A stretch of DNA of 64,000 nt from Serpula lacrymans var. lacrymans S7.9 (GCF_000218685.1 NW_006763292.1:388775-452774); one strand, 5' to 3'; shown: positions 34,505 through 45,985, numbered from the stretch's first letter. Translations and numbers: made by a program. Notes: generated by a model from the letters alone, not told the origin.

Positions 34505-36519
34505 TTGAAATCGTTGGTTTGAGTATCTTATGTAGTAGAGCTGGAGCCAGTTGAGGCACACCATTCACTATGGTTTGTATAATGTATAAGACTCATTGTT
34601 GACATTTTGTTTATTCCATAAGATGTATCAGGCATCAGGCATCAGGCACAAGTATCTCATCTCAAAGTTATGTTATCATTATCCAAATCAAACTAGATAT
34701 TTATTACTTACTGGAGAGGACAGAAATTGCACTGATATTCAGTCACACCACCACCACCACCATCATGCATAACTACAGTGACTCCAAAAACCCTTTCTAT
34801 CTTGACTTTGGGTGTCATGCATGAAGTATACTATCAAACAGCTTGGGAATTGCACTTCGCTTTGGTGGGGTGATAAATTGTACACACTCTTGGCTATAAA
34901 ATTGCCCCATAGGTCATATGATTTGGTTCACATGCTATGGAGATATGGCTGATTTAAAACAGAAACACCACACATGGAAAGGGTTTTTTCACTTTTGAAC
35001 TAATGACTAGAATGTTAGTTAAAACATTGAATATTTGCCATTATGTGGTGGTACAAACAAAGATATATATACAAATAATATGTCTGAGCTTAAAAAGGTT
35101 CACACACTTCTGATTCTCACCCACCATTATGGTCAAATATCTCCCTTTTACTCAAATAACATAATTGGGATGTGTCAGAGATGGACAAGAGTAAGTGTGA
35201 AAATCAACAGACTAGTTGAGGTAAACTGGTTCAATGATGGGATTTCCTGAATTGTGGAGATGAAATGGCTGCTGGTAATTAAAGGAACATCCTATGTGCA
35301 AAGTGGCATATCTTCAATATAAGATAGAATAAGATGGTCCCAGATATGTTATAGGATAACATGGGATAGGACTATCCTACAGTGGTTATGGGATTTCCCA
35401 AATATAGAATGGGATAATCCCACAGTGGTTGTAGGATGTCCCATGTTCAAGCTAGGATGTCTCAAATGCAGAGAGGGTTGGTCTTACAGAGGTCAAGAGA
35501 TATCCCAAAATACCCCCACTGACACAACTTTGAGGCATTATAATTTGCATTTCCCATATTATTTGTGGTTGGAAAATAATGTTGGAAATCATCTCCTCAC
35601 ACAATATGTTTATTCTTGCACCCATAAATTTCAGGCCTCCAAAGTACAAATATTCTCTGTGAAACTTTCAGACTTTTTAGGCAATTGGTCAGATAGCATC
35701 AGATTATCAATTAGTTACTTGATTATTGCCTATAATAGAACTGATGGCTGCATTTTATGCAACTGCCAAAAACATTGTAGGTCATCTGTATGAAATTATT
35801 CTCTTTGTGTAAGTACAACCCAAAGTACAACTGCAACACAGCATATAATCTTTGTCCCTTATAGGATTTGGCTAAAAATATTGTTTTCAGCAACTGTGTA
35901 TACACATTGATAGTGCCTGATTTCCCAGTGGTTAAACATATTTTGTTCCCAGTACAATATGTTACTTGGTCTTATATTTGATAATTCAACCATGAAACTG
36001 ATAGCTGATATATACTCTGTAAGGATAATGTTAAATGCTCAGTCTGTGTGTAAAAGACTGTATTGATATCTACCTGTAAAGATAATGTTAAATGCTATGG
36101 TAGATGTAAGTAAATGTTGTTGTGACTATAATGAAATAATATACCTCAGTCTGTGTGTAAAAGACTGAGGCTCTAGAATAGAAATCTACAAATTTTTGGT
36201 GTAATCATGGGAAAATTATGTATTAGGTAATGATAGAAAAGCAGACAGGATAGAATGAAGTCTGCAAACATAGGTAGAAAGAAAGATATAAGAAATGTGA
36301 ATGTATAATACTAACAGAAACCATGCTGGCCCCTTATACTGAATCAGCAGAGACCATTCCTAGCTCAAAAAATACTGACTCTAGACTGATTGTGATACAA
36401 TAGTACAGTTCATTTAGAGTGTTGACTCAGAACAGCCTAAGAGGTTCCTAGACAGTATTGGCATATTGCATACAGATGTAGTAGCTGAAAAAGTGTGAGA
36501 TTAAGACTGATCTAGGACC
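34505..36519. repeat. No gene; GGGAT/ATCCC dyad repeats at about 35,330-35,515
   Basis: Short degenerate units such as GGATAACATGGGATAGGACTATCC and GGGATAATCCCACAGTGGTTGTAGGATGTCCC are arrayed for ~190 bases. A (CAC)n run lies near 34,745. Two copies of TAAAGATAATGTTAAATGCT-like text sit at about 36,020 and 36,078. No protein motifs. Confidence 0.45.
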
Positions 36520-37400
36520 ATCACACCCCACACATGGGACATCCTGTAATCAATCTGATATCATTTTAACCGACATATGGGACTTCCTATAACCAATCTG
36601 AGACCATCCCATAACCAATCTAGCATTATCCCAACCCACATATGGGACATGCCATAACCAATCTGAGACCATATAGGACATTCTGTAACTAGTCTGGCTG
36701 TTACAATTGACATACCAGTACCTACTCACACTTTACTTTTCGTACTTTACTTTCACTTTTTCCAAGTCACATGACCAGTCATGTGACCATTTACTTTACT
36801 TTTCATTTTTGGACCTTTCCTTTGATTTTCATTCTCCGCTTTAACCTTGTACTGTAATTGTCACACTGTGCCATGTGACACTTCCCCTTTTAGTTCAAAC
36901 TCCACCTTTCTCGCACGGCGCTGCCTTTATTCTTATTTTAGATACAAGTATCTCACACAGTGGAGCTGGTCACATGGGCTAGACCCCATGACATCAGCAG
37001 CCACTGCTTCTAGCAACTGTACAGTACATACGTACAAACAAACATGTATTCAGTATATATACCCCAATAGATCATGGGGAAGGACTCAGCGAGTCCTCCT
37101 GTTGTATACCAACTAACTCACTGCATTCTAAAAGGGTAGCCACTCCCTCATCATCTTTCTTTATAGTGTGTTCCTGTGTGCGCCAGAGTTTATCTTGGTT
37201 GTTACACTGGCATTGTCCCATAACCAATTTCACTGGGGGCAAACTCCTATGTTTTATTATAAAATATATGAAAACACTTGAAAAATAGAGACATTGTTTT
37301 TTTAGTATGTTTCTTTAAACAGCATTGGAGATTTTTGGTTTGATATTTTTTCAATGTTTTCATATGGGACTTCCTGTAACCAATCTGGGATCATCCCAGT
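36520..37400. repeat. Degenerate tandem array, split by an LTR
   Basis: Repeats of CATATGGGACTTCCTATAACC and AATCTGAGACCATCCC, with a period near 60 bases, run from about 36,520 to 36,698. They resume after the LTR at 37,212 (TGTCCCATAACCAATTT) and at 37,365-37,400. The array is therefore older than the LTR insertion. Confidence 0.55.
36699..37206 (-). mobile_element. Long solo LTR joining subfamily A and B features, TSD CTGGC
   Basis: On the minus strand it begins TGTAACAACCAAGAT (A-type) and keeps the A-type middle to the AAGGAAAGGTCC phrase. It then continues into the B-type tail with GGTCACATGACTGGTCATG, and ends GTCAATTGTAACA. CTGGC is duplicated at 36694-36698 and 37207-37211. At 508 bp it is about 90 bp longer than the others and looks like the ancestral long form or a recombinant. 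Confidence 0.87.
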
Positions 37401-39610
37401 GTCTACCTATACTGCACCAATTATTCCATCCGAGGATCAAGTCTGTCCCATCCTTGAGCAAATTATTGTGCATTTGAAGCATAATTCTCAGGACATATAT
37501 ATTAAGGTGAAAAAATCATTGTCTTGTTACATTCCTAATCCTGATCTGATTTTTTTGTCTAGCAATTCTATATTGAGCCATCAACTCTCCCTGAGTTTAT
37601 GGACAAGCTCAAACAAACCAACTACAGCATTTTAAGGTATGTTTTTTTTGTGTATGTTTTTTGTGAGTGAGTAGACTGTATTTATGTCCCTACTTCCAGT
37701 TATATATATGACCATGTGAAAGGATCCTGCAACTGGGCATATCTATGCCTGTACATGAGGTTTTGGTTGAGAATCTCAGTGAAATTTTACAAGGGGAACT
37801 GTCAGGTCTTATCAGAGGGTCAGATGGGAAGTTCAGGTTAGGTTCAGATACATCTAAGTTCCTTCAAAAAGGTCAAATCACTACTGTATCCAAATTGACC
37901 CTCAGGTTTCAAAGTATCAACCCTAGCACTGAGTGGCAGGAATTGTTCATTGTTAAGGCCTCCCGCTCACAATCACTTGGGGACATCACCCAAAAGGTGA
38001 AAGGTACTGGGTGAAAGGTACTGGAAGGAGCTCCCCGACTTTGTCAGTATTCTAGTGGTCAAAATCTAATCCCACAAATATATGAAGCCTCAATATGGGT
38101 AAGCTGAACTCTTCAACATGCAGTACTGGTACAACTTACAAAAGGATAACAATTTCAAATATGGTCCTGAAGACAGCTGACAGCATAACACAAGCGGGTA
38201 GATTTGTGGTGAATATGTACCTGTATAGAAAGGATCCTAATATTGTGGGGAAGGAAGCTATGCAATGGATTTTCTTATGCCAGTAGTACTGGTGCATCCC
38301 TTTCTAATCACAACTTTCTTTGATTAATATCAATGTACATACATAGGGTAGTACATAATGTGGATGGGACAACCTAATCCTACTCAAGCGTGGAAGGACA
38401 AATTCAACGAAGTTTTCAATCATGTTATTACCAGGTCATTGATGGAGATGCATCAGGAAAAACCCTTTTGCTGTATAGCGCTATATAGCCACCACCTATA
38501 TATATAAACACATTCATAGAAACTATAATACAATCAGTACAATCATATCTCTTATAGCTCTTATAGCACAGTAGCAGGCAAAATTTTTACCAAGGGGAGA
38601 AGTATCTATAATTCCCTCAAACTCTGGATTAATCTAATAAACTTGTTCAATACTAGAAAGAGGCCAGAAGTGTTTGGAGTTAAGTATATTATTATAGGCA
38701 AGGTACTATAAGTGCTCTTATAGCCTATAGCAGCCTATATAACTTCTATAGCTGTGAAGGTCATAGTTATAATATAGTTCAAGGTGCTTAAAAGGGCTAA
38801 TAAATCATACAGTATTAATTAATTATGTAGCCTGTATTAGTGAAATAGTAGTTTGTATCCCTGATACTCACAAAATAAGAATAATGATTTATCCAAAGAT
38901 AAGTAGTGATAATGAGTAAAAAAATAATCTCAGTCCATAAAAGGTCAATATATAACACCTGTATAATATATTTTATAAGCCCTCATGGTGTAGTGGATAA
39001 ATGTGATGTGTGGCTATAGGATGCTTAGTCACCCAAGAGCTGACTAGCAGGTTGAGAGTTCAAATCCTGTTGGTGTGTGAATTTTTTTCAATCAGCCACA
39101 CAACAATTTCCAACATCTATAAGAGCATTTATAGAGCTATATGAGGCCATATAGATGGCAGAGGTTCTATAACAGGTTTGACCACTATAACAGCTTTATG
39201 GGTACTTATAGTGCTATAGAGCTCTATATAGCTACTCCCATTTTTCTTGATGTGGAGAATATTATGAGGAGTGCACCCCAGACTGTTGCTAAACTAAAAG
39301 CTGACAGTGCAGTTGCTCACATAGTAGCACTAGAGGTTGCTACACAGGATTTGATAGCTGGGTGTTCTCTTCAGAGCAGTACCCATTCTCACACCCCCAA
39401 TATACTGCTTTACCTACTCACCATTTGCACCCTCTAGTACAGTGTAAAGAGTTATCTCCCATCAATCTCCCAGTCTTCAAAGTTGGGCTGGATTTTAATG
39501 ATTTTCTTCAGGCTTTTCAAGTATCTGTAGCTGATCTGGTGTATATTAGAACAAGGAAATTTTATGTGTTATCTCTATGTATTTCCAACTTGGGATATTA
39601 AATTAGGGTG
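37401..39610 (+). pseudogene. Unrecognised repeated-type protein relic, split by a MITE
   Basis: The first exon-like block reads APIIPSEDQVCPILEQIIVHLKH (37,410-37,480), then SNSILSHQLSLSLW. A second starts PVHEVLVENLSEILQGELSGLIRGSDGKFRLGSDTSKFLQKGQ (37,748-37,880) and continues LTLRFQSINPSTEWQELFIVKASRSQS. A third has AGRFVVNMYLYRKDPNIVGKEAMQW (about 38,195-38,275) and a fourth VFNHVI-like text to 38,450. After the MITE (38451-39252) it resumes VAKLKADSAVAHIVALEV and ends near FNDFLQAFQVSVADLVYIR (39,495-39,550). Several stops and frame changes. The consistent composition and exon order suggest a real former gene, probably repeated in the genome. Function unknown. Confidence 0.5.
38451..39252 (+). 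mobile_element. MITE with TIRs and an internal tRNA-like pol III promoter (copy 2)
   Basis: It is the inverted counterpart of 4948-5739, about 95% alike by eye. The left end is CATCAGGAAAAACCC and the right end ...TTTTTCTTGATG. TGGAGATG before and TGGAGAAT after suggest an 8-bp target duplication with two changes, as in hAT elements. The A-box TGGTGTAGTGG is at 38986-38996 and the B-box GTTCAAATC at 39058-39066, a 72-base spacing. A frame at 39141-39437 reads from inside the MITE into the flank and is not a gene. Confidence 0.78.
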
Positions 39611-39679
39611 TTGTGCCTTGGCAGCACATTTACAAACAAGTCCTAGATAACCAAAAGTATCAGTTCCATATTAAGTGGT

Positions 39680-40860
39680 GTGATTTTTGAGGAACTAACT
39701 GGCTGTGTATGGTGTAGTTTATGTTCAAGGAGAATAATGGCACACCTATCAAGTATTGCTAATTGTACATGTCCTGTATATGGAAAACTTTTGAAAACAC
39801 CACAAGGTGTTAATGCTCATCTATCAATGTCAGAGATGTGTGCTTGGTATAGGAAAGAAAACAGGAGAGAACTTAAGGCAGACAACCTGAACCCTGAAGA
39901 GGTAGTATTTGATAAGGTCAACTTGGATGAAAATAATGATAACCAAGAAGACTTTGACTCAGATGGGTCAGAAAATATATTTCTCAATAGCAAACTATTT
40001 TACAATTTCCTGAATGATAGTATAATGGATAGTGACTCCCAGGATAACCCAAACTCTGACCCAGAGATGCAGGCTGGCAGTTTACATCACCCTCACTCCT
40101 TTCACTTTAGTCTGGATGGTGATGATGATGATAAGAAAGTAGTGGAACACAATGAAAATGCTGGCAAGGTTATAAGTGTGGGTCTTGATGCTCATAAGTA
40201 AGGAAGGGAGAGATTTTACCAGTTCCATCAAGATGATGAGATGGACACTAATTTTCCAGATAATAAATAGACTTCATTTTCCACAGAATTAAAAGAAATT
40301 TGCACATTGGGCATTGTAGGAAGGCATTGGCCAGAAATCTCTTGACAGATTACTAGCAATTCCTCAAGTGAGTATTGCCCCCACTTTGATTTATGATTTA
40401 TGTCAGCTGACTTGCAACTTTTACACCAGCTTTCCCATAGCAGAAGTCTTCTAAAGATCATTGACTCCAATATTCCTGAAAGGACTAAATGGCACTAAAA
40501 ATATCTACACTTTTATGATTGCCTAGAAGGAGAACACCTTATACTCCATAGAAGTCCTTTACAAGCCATCACTTCTTTGCTGGGCAATCTAGCATATGCA
40601 ACAGACATAGTCTACAGACCCTCAAGGATTTTCACAAACAGAAACAAGGATGATGGTATATTTAATGAGATGTGGACTGATAAATGGTGGCATTCTGTAC
40701 AAGTTAATATATTTACGCTTATGGTTTTTTTCTAAACTTCTTAAGGCTAAGTGGCTTCAGAATCATCAGAATCATCAATACTGGGGAATGGGAAAAATCT
40801 CTAAACTTGTCCTATCTTTTCCCCCGCTGTCAAGCTTTTTTTTTTGCCAATTTACTAACT
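39680..40860 (+). pseudogene. Plavaka-type transposase relic, N-terminal half
   Basis: A zinc-finger-like start (CPVYGKLLKTPQGVNAHLSM, then MCAWYRK at about 39,765-39,865) has one expected Cys replaced by Tyr. It is followed by NLNPEEVVFDKVNLDENNDNQED and a long acidic linker to a TAA at 40,199. Beyond the stop, scraps in changing frames still read LDRLLAIPQ, CLEGEHLILHRSPLQAITSLLGNLAYATDIVYRP and FNEMWTDKWWHSVQ (40,300-40,710). This is the order of Plavaka transposases from fungi. It is cut at about 40,860 and resumes on the far side of the LINE and copia insertions. Confidence 0.65.
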
Positions 40861-40877
40861 GACAGATAAGTACAAAA

Positions 40878-41025
40878 ACATGCTAAGAGGGTTTACATCT
40901 GATAGAGCTGGGTATATTGCCTAATGTGAGATACACTGGATATGCAGACTTGTTGCCTGGGAACTGAATTGGCTGGGTTTTGTCTGTTGCTATTATAACA
41001 GGAGTAACAAATGCTCCCTGAGGTA
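40878..41025 (-). pseudogene. Inverted Plavaka transposase segment
   Basis: The minus strand reads LPQGAFVTPVIIATDKTQPIQ and then FPGNKSAYPVYLTLGNIPSSIRCKPS. In a normal Plavaka protein this block follows directly after the WWHSVQ region, which lies on the plus strand at 40,700. The piece has therefore been inverted in place. Confidence 0.65.
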
Positions 41026-41140
41026 GAATAGCCATAAAATCAAAGAAATAAGTACAGATCAGACACATTATCAAAAATTTCCTTGATAGCTCACCTTTAC
41101 AGAAACCAGACATAATTTGGATGCCAGGTCACAAAGGGAT

Positions 41141-41375
41141 TAATAAAACTATGTGAAACTCAGTCGCTGCCCGAGAGGCTATAGAAAAGACTGAGGTATT
41201 TCTATACTAAACCCCCTACTACTTATAGTCGGAGGTGCTACTCGCTACAGTATAATGACTCCTAGGAGTACAATTGTGCTCCTAGGAGAACAATGGTGAC
41301 TCCATGGAGTGGTGGCTATGCTCCATGGAGAACAATGGCCACTTCAGCAGAGACCAGGTTTATCCGGTTTTGTCA
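41141..41375 (-). repeat. Copia 3' LTR (235 bp)
   Basis: On the minus strand it starts TGACAAAACCGG and ends AGTTTTATTA. It contains CTCCTAGGAG twice and CTCCATGGAG twice. It lacks a ~110-bp internal duplication present in the other LTR. A purine-rich GTGGGAG on the minus strand at 41376-41382 immediately precedes it and would serve as polypurine tract. Confidence 0.88.
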
Positions 41376-44300
41376 CTCCCACTCGAGTGCAACCATAGTC
41401 CCATAGCTTTAGAGAATTTCCAGTGTTTTTTGTGAGTGAGGGGTTTAGTGAGAATGTCGGCAACCATATCTCCTGTAGGAACATATCTGATTACTGCCTC
41501 TCCCTTTGATACTAAGTCATCTCGGATAAAATGATATTTCCGTTGAATGTGTTTTGTGTGAGCACGGAACTGTGGATCTTGTGTAAGAATAATAGCTGCT
41601 TGATTGTCACAGTGCAATATTGTAGGCCCATTTTGAGCATGTCCAATTTCTTCAAAAAATGTCTGAGGCCATGCAAGGTGTTGTCCAGCATTGCTCAATC
41701 CAATGTACTCTGACTCCGTGGAGGATAAAGCTACCATGCTTTGTCTTTTGCTTGTCCAGGAGATTGCTCCTTGGATGGTGATAAAGACAAACCCTGATGT
41801 TGATCGAGATGTGTCTGGGTCTCCAGACCAATCTGCATCTGATTATCCATAGAAATCCATGTCCATAGAGACATCTGTGCCATCATATTGTAGTTCCATA
41901 TCCCTGGTTGCTTTCAGATATCGGAGGACACATTTTGCAGCTTCCCAGTGATGGCTCCTTGGAGCTGAGCTATGTCTGCTTAGTATTCCAACAACGTAGG
42001 CAATGTCTGGGCAGGTTCCGAGCATGACATACATGAGGGAGCCTACAATTGAGAGGTATGACACTTGGCGCCCTTCAATATGCATCTCATGTTGCACAAT
42101 ATCTTCCCCTGGAGCGTTTGCGAGGAGTTTTGATCCATGGGCCATTGGTGTCCATACTGGTTTGCAGTTCTTTATTCCAGTACGCTCCAGGACTGTGCCA
42201 ATGTATTGGTGTTGCAATAGGGATATTGTTTTGTTTGAACGATCACGTTGGATTTCTATTCTGAGGATGTATTTTGCTTCTCCAAGGTCCCGCATTTTGA
42301 ATATGGATTCGAGTTTGGCTTTTGTGATATCCATGAATTTTCGGGATGAAGCTCCTAGGAGGAGGTCATCTACATAGGCAACAACAAAGCATATTTGTTT
42401 GTTTTCCCGGAATACATAGAGACATGTTTCTGCATTTAGTCTTGTGAAACCGAGCTCCTGGAGCTTGCGATCAAAAGTTTTGTTCCATGTACAACCAGCT
42501 TGTTTTAACCTGTAGATGGATTTCTTCAATCTCCAGCAGTATCCAGGTTGGATAGGAACACCCCTTGGAGGAAGCATGTACAGTTTTTCTTCAAGTTCTC
42601 CATTGAGATAAGCTGTGGATACGTCCATTTGATCAAGTTCTAGGTCGTACTTTGCTGCCAGGGCTAGAATAATTCAGATTGACTCTAAGTTTGCAACCGG
42701 AGCAAAAACCTCCTGGTAATCAATCCCCTCCCTTTGAGTAAAACCTCGTGCAACAATCCGGAGTTTGTATCTCTTAATGTTTCCGTTTCGATCAAACTTG
42801 ATCCGGAACACAGGTTTTGATGTGATGGGTTTTACTCCCTTCGGAAGTGGAACAGTGTCATATACTGCATTAGTATTGAGACTTAGGAGTTCCTCCTCCA
42901 AGGCAGACTTCCATAATTCTCCATCCGGACGTGATAAGGCTTCCTTTAGTGTACTTGGAAGGTCTGTGTTAGATGGACCGGTACTTGCTATTCCAGCAAA
43001 GAATGTCTCCTCCGTATCAGATGTTTCTTCATGAACCTCAGGAGTGTTAGGTTTCTCCATGGAGTTGTCATGCTGCTCTTTTCAAGACTGTTCCTCATCT
43101 AGAGTCCTTTGATAATCTTGGTTTTTGTCTGCAGGACGGGTCTGGCGACTGCTTCTGCATACTCCTGGGACTTCAGCAGGCATGACTGCTCTTTTAGGAA
43201 CTTGTGCAGGTGCTCCAGGGAGTAGATGCATTTGTGTATTTGTTGCCCCACTCACTCCTGAAGGTGTTGGATCACTCTTCAGAGGTGTTGTATGCCTTCC
43301 AGAAGCTGATCCAATGGACAGGCTGTCTAGCTGTATTCGGACTTTTTCCACATCAGCTGGCTGTATGTTGAGGGGCTATCCTCCCACTGACTGTAACTCT
43401 ACTTTGGCTTTCCATTCTGAAGATGGCCAGTGTTCATGTCTTGGTTGTAGAGACTGTTGTGGAGGGTATCTTAGCTGATTAGGTGCTCCCACTGCTCTTG
43501 GAACGTCTCCACGGAGGTATTGCCCCACTGCTCTCGGAACATCTTCATGCTGATATGGTTCCATTTGTAATTCATTTGGATCTCGGATCCAAGGGTCAGG
43601 ATCATCCTCTTCCAATGTTTTTTGGTCTGGATAGTGAGCATTCTCTGGAATGAGTCCCTCCCACCAATCTGTGCTAGTGTCTGTGTTCCAGGGAGCAGTG
43701 TCATCCTTTTGTACCTTTCCGGATTCATTGAATATGACATGCCGACTGGAAAACACAGTTCGTTTTTCAGTACCTAGGAGTTTGTAGGCTTGCTTTCCAT
43801 GTGTGTAGTCAATCATTATGGCTTTCCGCCCCTTGGAGTAAAACTTCCCTTGTCTTTTGTCTTTTGGAATCAAGGCATATGCTTGGCATCCGAAAGGGCG
43901 AAACAAAGTTGGATCGACTCTCCTTTTAAACAGTATTTCATATGGGGTCTTTCCATGGAGTCCTGATGCTGGGCTGTGTGCTGTGATATATGCAGCTGTT
44001 TGCATGGCATCTACCCAAAATGACTTTGGGAGCTTGGAATCATGGAGCATAGTGGTTGCTAATGTAGCCAATGTCTGATTCATGCGTTCTGCAATGCCAT
44101 TTTGTTCCGGAGTATCTGCAGCTGTAGTTTCTTGGATGACACCATCTCCTCGGAGTTGATTTTTGAATGCATCGCCAGTATATTCTCCTCCCCCATCGCT
44201 CCGGAGGAATTCTGTGTATAGTGGAGTGAAGTTTTCTTCTCCCAAATGAGTCCGGAAGAATGTTTGGACATCTTCTTTCCATTGCTTGTATTGTTCCAGT

Positions 44301-45384
44301 GCTTTACTTTTATGTTTTAGGAAATATATCCATGGAAATTTGGAGAAATCATCTACAATGATAATCCAGTACCGAAAACCCTCCCTGGAAGTTGGTTTGA
44401 TTGGTCCTCCAACATCTGTGTGCACAATTTGTATGGGGCGCTTGGCTCAGTTTCCTCCAGTGGACTTGAAAGGTAATTTCTTCATCTTTCCTAAAGCACA
44501 AGGTTCACAAAACTCCAGGGTTCCGATAAGGGTGTCTATGTCCTGGAGCTGTCTTTTTGTAACCATTTGTTCCAAGCGGTCCATTCCAATGTGTCCCATT
44601 CTCCTGTGCAATAAATTTACATCTACTGCTGCAAAAGCTGACTCCGGGTTGATTTCGGGTTTTGCTTGGATGTGATAAAGTCCTCGCTTGTGTAAGGTAG
44701 TGAGGATAAGTTCCTCCTTTTTCCAAACTTCACAAGTGTTTGACCCTGCTGGAAAAAGTGTTGATAACCCCGTTTTGGACAATTTGTGGACAGAGATGAG
44801 TGCTAACATGAAGTTTGGCACAAGTAAGACATTTGACAGTGCAATATTGTAGTCCTTTTTGCCAACAGTTGCTTGTAGGATTACTGTTCCAATGCCAATG
44901 GCATTTACAGAGGATTCATCCCCAAAACTGATTGTCCTCGGAGGGTGCAGAACATGGTATGTTCCTGGCTCAAACCAGGAGCGGTGTGGGATGTTGCTCC
45001 GGAGTCAATGATGATTGTTGTTTTGGTCTTATTGGGTTCCGACACAAGGTAAGCTTGAATGCGTTCAGCAAGGGGCTTGGAAATATGTACATGATCCAAT
45101 GCAATATGACTCTGTTCCTCCTCGGAGTCAGATCCAGATGATTGCTCGGCCGTATTTGCCTTTTCCTTTTCTTTTCCTTTATCTTTGTGTCTTTTCTTTC
45201 CCTTCTTCCTTTGACCTTTTCCAGCTGACTGAAGTGTTGTGTGATTTGGCTTTGTGGAAGTCACACCACTTCTCCTCGGATTTGAGTGCTGATTCAGAAC
45301 CTCTAGGGGCCTTCCCTGACTGTTGTGCAACTTCTGCAGTGATCCGGATCTCAACTGCATCAAAGGTAAGTTTATTTTCTTCAA
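41360..45384 (-). pseudogene. pol: Copia pol: protease, integrase, RT, RNase H
   Basis: Protease motif IIIDSGATSH is in the 45384-44905 frame. After a frameshift near 44,950 the rest is a single frame. A GAG-pre-integrase finger has LLHRRMGH ... CEPC (44,640-44,500). The integrase core has D in HTDVGGP (44,420), D in RSDGGGEY (about 44,210) and E in EQNGIAER (about 44,100). RT has LNGELEEKLYM and YVDDLLLGA (about 42,365), and RNase H ends at ADILTKPL (about 41,440). In-frame stops are at 44,447 TGA, 43,376 TAG, 43,082 TGA, 42,674 TGA and 41,843 TAA. The three TGA and the TAG fit C-to-T changes of CGA/CAG codons. Confidence 0.9.
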
Positions 45385-45916
45385 TTATGTTGATTACCGA
45401 TGACTGAAATATTTGCCATTCAGGAGTGCATGGGAGAGATTGGAGAAGAGCAAAGGCCATAAGTTTGATATCAACTCCTAGTTTCATTCCGGAGAGGTGT
45501 GAATCAATTGTCCAGATTTTCGCAATGTGGTCCTGGATAGGTGATATCCCATCCCAGGACAATTTGGTAAGTTGCTGGAATGAATAAAAGGCCGAGGCAA
45601 TGTTGGACATCTGATAGAGTGAGATAATTTTATCAAATAAGTCCTTGGAGCTGGTGAGGTCTCCAGTCCTCATGAAGAGGGCATCAGAGATGTGGTCCTG
45701 GGTGATTCCATGTGCTTTCTCATCCTTAAGTATCCAGGTGATCTCAGGATCCTCCAAGGAGGTAGGTTTTCCTGGTGAGGGCTTAAGCTCCTCTCCAGTA
45801 ACAACCTGGAGAACTTTTACCCGATGTAGCTTTGAGATGATCCGGAGTTTCCATATCTGAAAATTGTTGGGCCCAGTGAGAACTGGACATGCAGATGTAT
45901 CGTGTGCTGTGGTCAT
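45179..45916 (-). pseudogene. gag: Copia gag
   Basis: ATG at 45914-45916 opens 245 codons. Typical copia gag features are LTGPNNFQIWKLRI near the start, a helical UBN2/Retrotran_gag-like body with DLFDKIISLYQ and FQQLTKLSW, and WCDFHKAKSHNTSVSW. The last looks like a zinc knuckle with its final Cys changed to Ser. The frame ends at a stop just where the protease frame takes over, pointing to a frameshift near 45,200. Gag would form the cytoplasmic particle in an intact element. Confidence 0.8.
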
Positions 45917-45965
45917 GGTTCCGAGGTTGCCGTTTCAAATAAGAATTATTTCCTGCATAGCTTTT

Positions 45966-45985
45966 GCGCACCAGGGCTCATAACC
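45966..45985 (-). other. Primer-binding site, initiator-tRNA(Met) half-tRNA type
   Basis: Directly inside the 5' LTR the plus strand reads GCACCAGGGCTCATAACC. This is the anticodon arm of eukaryotic initiator tRNA-Met, not its 3' end. Drosophila copia primes from a cleaved 5' half of this tRNA, and the same mechanism is inferred here. Confidence 0.7.

Noticed and set aside
34141..34554. 137-codon frame
   Set aside because: It is the solo LTR read in one frame; sister LTRs are not open there.
39141..39437. 98-codon frame that shares its start with a frame at 4874-5059
   Set aside because: The shared peptide is just the end of the repeated MITE, not a conserved protein.
42003..43478. Plus-strand frames within the copia element
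   Set aside because: They are mirror frames of the integrase and RT coding strand, which carries clear catalytic motifs.
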